This document shows positions 9,924 to 12,297 of a stretch of 12,297 nt of DNA, piece by piece. The DNA comes from Clostridia bacterium (GTDB lineage: Bacteria; Bacillota; Clostridia; Christensenellales; UBA1242): contig JAFULP010000067.1 in assembly GCA_017473285.1 (NCBI GenBank), positions 1-12,297 of the forward strand. The letters run 5' to 3'. How positions within the stretch are numbered: the first letter of the stretch is position 1; each line of letters opens with the position of its first letter. Below the pieces are notes generated by a model that saw nothing but the letters and a program-made list of their open reading frames with translations, was not told the origin of the DNA and did not search any database. Both the position numbers and the translations under genes were made by a program.

Positions 9924-9930
9924 TTCGACA
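9924..9930 (-). promoter_or_regulatory. TGTCGAA heptamer (Spo0A-box match), downstream of the start
   Basis: A second TGTCGAA in the same orientation, exactly 30 bases from the first (about three helical turns, same face). Tandem boxes downstream of a start site resemble the arrangement by which Spo0A represses abrB in Bacillus. Confidence 0.5.
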
Positions 9931-9953
9931 TAAATCAAATTCAAAGTAGTTTA

Positions 9954-9960
9954 TTCGACA
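9954..9960 (-). promoter_or_regulatory. TGTCGAA heptamer (Spo0A-box match), at the start site
   Basis: TGTCGAA on the minus strand, covering about -4 to +3 relative to the predicted start. It matches the Spo0A box consensus TGNCGAA. A bound protein here would block RNA polymerase, so repression is the likely effect. Confidence 0.5.
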
Positions 9961-9962
9961 TT

Positions 9963-9991
9963 ATTCTAGCATATATCGTTATAAAAATCAA
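9963..9991 (-). promoter_or_regulatory. Sigma-A-type promoter for the ABC/surface-protein operon
   Basis: Minus strand: -35 TTGATT (9991-9986), a 17-base spacer, and -10 TAGAAT (9968-9963) preceded by TGC, an extended -10. Transcription should begin near 9956, leaving a leader of about 195 bases. This is the best match in the region; a weaker candidate (TTTACA, 17 bases, TTTTAA) lies closer to the gene. Confidence 0.7.
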
Positions 9992-10103
9992 TACTTTTAA
10001 ATAATTTAGGGGTTACATATATTATAGTTATCTTAAAATATGAAATTCTTTTAAATAATATACTTACAAAATATCACTACCAATTGCCAATTTTAATTAA
10101 ATA

Positions 10104-11459
10104 CTATACTCTATAACTATTATACAAATCAATTTCATTGTTATCGATTATAACGCCAAGAGTTTCGGCACTTCGATAATTGTGGTGGATATTGTTTGGA
10201 TTTACAATATCATTACGCAATGACATCAATGTAAACGAAGTTATTCCACCTTTAGTTGTGGCTTTTGTGCATCCTAATACAGTTTTAAAAACTGGACATT
10301 CAGCACCAAAATCATTATCTAATTCTGCTATAGCATCAATATCATCAATAATTATTACAATGTTTTTACCCATTTCGATTAATCTTTTGGCGTAATTTGT
10401 ACCTAGCAATGTTACTGTTAGTTGACTATTTAAACTATCATTATACTGTGCGCAAAATTTTACAATATTATATGAATCTAGCACTTTTGTAGATTTATTT
10501 TGTGGGTTTATATATATAACCTTATCAAACAAATTACTTAATTCGTTAACTATGTTATCTAACACCTTAGCCTTTTGGCTGTTTCTATTAATATATACAA
10601 ATACATTATCGCTTTTTACTAATCCAAATTTTTTTACAAGCGCTTCAGTATAACTGCCAGATTTTGTTATAGGTTTGACCTTAGTGTTTTCCACCAAATC
10701 ATTAAACCATGGACGATTGCAATCCCATTTGTAGTGTGATATTTGATTGATTGTTAATAATGAATTTAATAACATTTTTCCATTATTTTCTTTACAAGTA
10801 CATACTATTTCATCACCGTTGCGAAGTTGATATTTTCTTATATAATATTCAGGAATATACACAATCGAAAATTGTGTAGAATTATCACAATCACATTTCC
10901 TAATAAAGCTAAATTCTGACTTAGTAACTTCCAAATAGCCTTTAAATGTAATAATTACTTGTGTTTCATCTGTGCTAAGTGCACTACCTTCTGCTAATAT
11001 GCAATGGTTAAAACAATAATCATCTTCCCACTCATTTGCGTTAGAAAATTGAACACATTCAACACTTGACCTACTATTATCAATAGATTTTCTACCTGAA
11101 TAATTTGAATACTTTAATGTATCTACGCTATCAACTTTTTTCGCTTCTTGTGTTATAGGCTCATAATCATATATGCCTAAATCCGCACCTGTTGGATGAT
11201 TAGTTAAAACATTTTCTGCCAGTAGTGAATATATATTACTCTCTTCATTAAACAACTTATTTTGATTAATCAAGTCCATAGTTATTGTCGATTGAGTATC
11301 TAACAGCATAATACTTTCAAGGTCTTGCTTGCTAAACTCCTGTTTGGTTGACACATCCCCCATGCGGTTTATGTAAAAATTAACCCTAATATTTTTAGGG
11401 TCGCACAACACAGGACATATACTCTTTTTTAGCACTCCGCTCTTTCTCTTCTTTTTCAT
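10104..11459 (-). CDS. Rho-like protein with degenerate ATPase domain
   Basis: 451 residues from ATG 11459; the frame can be extended to a TTG at 11486, but that has no ribosome site and lies upstream of the TATAAT. Residues about 173-261 match the RNA-binding domain of termination factor Rho: GYLEV, then EFSFIR (182-187, for GFGFLR; Phe183 and Phe185 kept), then VYIPEYYIRKYQLRNGDEI (200-218, for VYVSPSQIRRFNLRTGDEI). Residues about 271-451 follow the Rho ATPase order: a strand where APPKAGKT should be reads INRNSQKAK, so the Walker A Gly-Lys-Thr is absent; the Glu-rich DERPEE site reads INPQNKS; AKRLIEMGKNIVIIIDD (357-373) matches the Walker B helix and strand, keeping Asp; VFKTVLGCTKATTKGGITSF matches RFFGAARNIEEGGSLTI. 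The protein ends where Rho would continue into its arginine-finger and C-terminal segment. Residues 1-172 are unlike the Rho N-terminus, polar and Ser/Asn-rich. It likely binds RNA, or pairs with true Rho, without hydrolysing ATP. The housekeeping Rho is presumably elsewhere. Confidence 0.78.
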   Translation of the reverse strand: MKKKRKSGVLKKSICPVLCDPKNIRVNFYINRMGDVSTKQEFSKQDLESIMLLDTQSTITMDLINQNKLFNEESNIYSLLAENVLTNHPTGADLGIYDYEPITQEAKKVDSVDTLKYSNYSGRKSIDNSRSSVECVQFSNANEWEDDYCFNHCILAEGSALSTDETQVIITFKGYLEVTKSEFSFIRKCDCDNSTQFSIVYIPEYYIRKYQLRNGDEIVCTCKENNGKMLLNSLLTINQISHYKWDCNRPWFNDLVENTKVKPITKSGSYTEALVKKFGLVKSDNVFVYINRNSQKAKVLDNIVNELSNLFDKVIYINPQNKSTKVLDSYNIVKFCAQYNDSLNSQLTVTLLGTNYAKRLIEMGKNIVIIIDDIDAIAELDNDFGAECPVFKTVLGCTKATTKGGITSFTLMSLRNDIVNPNNIHHNYRSAETLGVIIDNNEIDLYNSYRV

Positions 11460-11465
11460 ACTTGT

Positions 11466-11494
11466 ATTATACAATAGATATCTCAAAAAGTAAA
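11466..11494 (-). promoter_or_regulatory. Promoter of the Rho-like gene, giving a leaderless mRNA
   Basis: Minus strand: -35 TTTACT (11494-11489), 17-base spacer, and a perfect -10 TATAAT (11471-11466). Seven bases beyond the -10 is 11459, the A of the ATG, so the transcript would have no leader and no Shine-Dalgarno site. Confidence 0.65.
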
Positions 11495-11500
11495 TAACTT

Positions 11501-11507
11501 TTCGACA
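11501..11507 (-). promoter_or_regulatory. TGTCGAA heptamer (Spo0A-box match) upstream of the Rho-like promoter
   Basis: TGTCGAA at about -48 to -42, six bases before the -35 element. This is an activator position. The flanks (AA before, AA after) resemble those of the two copies at the ABC operon. Confidence 0.5.
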
Positions 11508-11534
11508 TTTTATGACAACTCAAACTTTCATACA

Positions 11535-11612
11535 AATTACATATATTGCTGACGCAATAATTACATATCCGCTTACAGCGGAATTACATATCAATATGCT
11601 AATCGCATATTG
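11535..11612. repeat. Array of three hairpins joined by identical AATTACATAT linkers
   Basis: Plus-strand reading: linker AATTACATAT at 11535-11544, 11559-11568 and 11582-11591, each followed by an inverted repeat. Hairpin 1 (11545-11558) is ATTGC/GCAAT with loop TGAC; hairpin 2 (11569-11581) is CCGCT/AGCGG; hairpin 3 (11592-11612) is CAATATGC/GCATATTG with loop TAATC. Each stem except for sequence is alike: the last T of one linker pairs with the first A of the next (or of the flank), and the loop-closing pairs are always GC...GC. Stems differ in sequence yet stay paired, so structure rather than sequence is kept. It lies between the XRE gene and the Rho-like promoter. It may be a small structured RNA ending at the adjacent terminator, or a REP-like element. 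I do not recognise a named family. Confidence 0.75.
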
Positions 11613-11615
11613 AAT

Positions 11616-11648
11616 AAAAAACTCATCCATTAATGGGTGAGATTTTTT
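11616..11648 (+). terminator. Intrinsic terminator, probably bidirectional
   Basis: Stem CTCATCCAT/ATGGGTGAG (11622-11630 and 11633-11641), flanked by A6 on the left and T6 on the right. On the plus strand all nine positions pair with one G-U, followed by U6, so it would end a plus-strand transcript of the hairpin array. On the minus strand it has one C-A mismatch and U6, and could end the XRE gene 30 bases upstream. Confidence 0.7.
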
Positions 11649-11678
11649 GGTGGAGCAAATTAAACGTCCGTCGAAAAA

Positions 11679-11924
11679 TTAAATATTTAGATTTTCTTCT
11701 AAGAATAATGGACTATCTAAAAACTCACTAACTGTCATGTTAAAACCTGACGCAATTAAAATTATAGTAGATAGCAAATTATCTTTCACGGTTTCGTGAA
11801 TGATATTTTTTAATGTAGAATGAGTTAATCCACTATTCATAGCTAATCTATATTGAGTTATATTCTTTTCTTTTAATAATTGACTTATTCTTAAAGCCAC
11901 AGCTCTATTAACACTATTATTCAT
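11679..11924 (-). CDS. Small XRE/Cro-type helix-turn-helix repressor
   Basis: 81 residues with a Cro/C1-type HTH at about 11-62: RISQLLKEKNITQYRLAMNSG followed by THSTLKNII as recognition helix, then a C-terminal helix with MTVSEFLDSP. No effector or oligomerisation domain is attached, so it is a minimal DNA-binding regulator. ATG at 11924 has AAGGAA about nine bases upstream. It is divergent from the SLOG gene, and the 125-base space between holds three related palindromes, one of which overlaps its own ribosome site. Autorepression together with control of the SLOG gene is the natural reading. Small XRE proteins also serve as antitoxin or phage regulators, but no partner toxin is seen. Confidence 0.92.
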   Translation of the reverse strand: MNNSVNRAVALRISQLLKEKNITQYRLAMNSGLTHSTLKNIIHETVKDNLLSTIILIASGFNMTVSEFLDSPLFLEENLNI

Positions 11925-11937
11925 AAATTTATTTCCT

Positions 11938-11957
11938 TATAGTTGCATATAACTATA
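11938..11957. promoter_or_regulatory. Operator 1, next to the XRE gene
   Basis: TATAGTTGCATATAACTATA: arms TATAGTT/AACTATA around a six-base centre. It lies 14-33 bases upstream of the XRE ATG and touches its Shine-Dalgarno, suited to autorepression. Confidence 0.65.
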
Positions 11958-11981
11958 TTTTACTAAAAGAAAATTTTTATT

Positions 11982-12001
11982 TATGGTTGCATGCAACCAT
12001 A
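11982..12001. promoter_or_regulatory. Operator 2, perfect 20-bp palindrome over the -35
   Basis: TATGGTTGCATGCAACCATA is a perfect inverted repeat that contains the -35 TTGCAT of the plus-strand promoter. It is the strongest of the three sites and the likely primary binding site. Confidence 0.75.
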
Positions 12002-12015
12002 TTTTATGCTATACT
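11987..12015 (+). promoter_or_regulatory. Promoter of the SLOG-family gene
   Basis: -35 TTGCAT (11987-11992), 17-base spacer, extended -10 TGC-TATACT (12010-12015). Start predicted near 12022. Operators 2 and 3 cover the -35 and the start site. Confidence 0.7.
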
Positions 12016-12018
12016 GTT

Positions 12019-12038
12019 TATGGTTGCAAATAACCATA
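12019..12038. promoter_or_regulatory. Operator 3, over the start site
   Basis: TATGGTTGCAAATAACCATA: arms TATGGTT/AACCATA, extendable to nine bases with the flanking T and A pairs. It spans the predicted transcription start of the SLOG gene. Site starts are 44 and 37 bases apart along the three operators. Confidence 0.65.
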
Positions 12039-12049
12039 AAGGGCGAATT

Positions 12050-12297
12050 ATGATTAAAACTTGTTCAGTATTTGGACATAGAACAATAGAAATAACCAAA
12101 GAACTTGAAAATAAAGTATTTGAAACAATGGAAGATTTAATTAAAAAGGGTTGCGAGTATTTTTATTTTGGTGGATTCGGTATGTTTGACGAGCTATGTC
12201 ATAAAATTGTTAGTAAACTAAAACCAACGTATAGCCATATTAAAAGAATTTTTTGTTTGTCAGACCCACGCCATTTAAGAATAAATAAAAGACCAAA
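12050..12297 (+). CDS. SLOG-family (DprA/YpsA-like Rossmann) protein, cut by window end
   Basis: 82 codons are visible from ATG 12050, preceded by AAAGGG six bases upstream; the frame is open at the window edge. The protein begins MIKTCSVFGHRTIE, then about residues 36-52 read CEYFYFGGFGMFDELCH, followed by IKRIFCLSDPRHLR. The GHR element and the FGGFGMFDELC glycine-rich loop fit the SLOG superfamily of Rossmann-like nucleotide-ligand binders (the DUF1273/YpsA side). Many such proteins are small standalone genes in Firmicutes, often in mobile or phage-related regions, and their ligand is usually unknown. Here it is divergent from a small repressor and tightly covered by operators. Confidence 0.85.
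   Translation, partial: MIKTCSVFGHRTIEITKELENKVFETMEDLIKKGCEYFYFGGFGMFDELCHKIVSKLKPTYSHIKRIFCLSDPRHLRINKRP

Larger units (their letters stand above)
9762..10103. other. Intergenic region: operon leader and promoter, very AT-rich
   Basis: About 340 bases without a gene. It holds the minus-strand promoter at 9963-9991, two TGTCGAA boxes, a leader of about 195 bases before the ATPase ATG, and a perfect palindrome ACAACGTTGT at 9815-9824. I found no convincing GC-rich terminator for the Rho-like gene that ends at 10104, so read-through into the ABC operon cannot be excluded. Bases 10000-10103 show nothing else that I recognise. Confidence 0.7.

Noticed and set aside
9905..9931. Eight-codon leader peptide (MSKIKIKK) on the minus strand
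   Set aside because: No ribosome site, and the sequence is low-complexity; the ATG arises from the TGTCGAA box context.
11460..11486. TTG at 11486 as start of the Rho-like protein
   Set aside because: No ribosome site precedes it and the perfect TATAAT lies downstream of it, so it would not be on the transcript from that promoter.
11535..11612. CRISPR array
   Set aside because: The repeated unit is only 10 bases, the units between are palindromic hairpins of 13-21 bases rather than unique spacers, and no cas gene is nearby.

Overview
The window is AT-rich, has strong Shine-Dalgarno sites (AGGAGG type), uses standard stop codons, and carries Bacillota-style surface-protein modules (InlB B-repeat, BIG2, YDG/MBG-like). 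It most likely comes from an uncultured, probably gut-associated member of the Clostridia. This is an inference from composition and gene families; there is no rRNA or other taxonomic marker here.

Left block (1 to about 9990, all minus strand): a four-gene operon read right to left. It encodes an ABC ATPase (9030-9761), a 12-TM ABC permease overlapping it by ATGA (7354-9033), a secreted 975-residue BIG2/beta-helix protein (4405-7332), and a giant repeat-built surface protein (4392 down to base 1, open at the window edge, at least 1,464 residues). Gaps between genes are 12-21 bases or negative. One good promoter (TTGATT, 17 bases, extended -10 TGC-TAGAAT) lies about 195 bases upstream of the ATPase and has two TGTCGAA heptamers at and just after its predicted start site.

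Middle block (10104-11459, minus): one gene for a Rho-like protein. It keeps the Rho RNA-binding domain and the general fold of the Rho ATPase, but the Walker A loop, the catalytic Glu region and the C-terminal arginine-finger segment are missing or altered, and the usual Rho N-terminus is replaced by an unrelated one of about 170 residues. Its promoter puts the start of transcription on the A of the ATG, so the mRNA looks leaderless. A third TGTCGAA box abuts the -35. TGTCGAA is the classic Spo0A box, so the ABC/surface operon and the Rho-like gene may be under one regulator, with geometry that suggests repression of the first and activation of the second.

Right block (11535-12297): an array of three hairpins joined by three identical AATTACATAT linkers, a bidirectional terminator-like hairpin, a small XRE-type repressor gene (minus), three related palindromic operators in the divergent intergenic space, and the start of a SLOG-family gene on the plus strand, cut by the window end. 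The repressor probably controls both itself and the SLOG gene.

The most unusual items are the degenerate Rho paralogue with its leaderless promoter, and the hairpin-linker array beside it.
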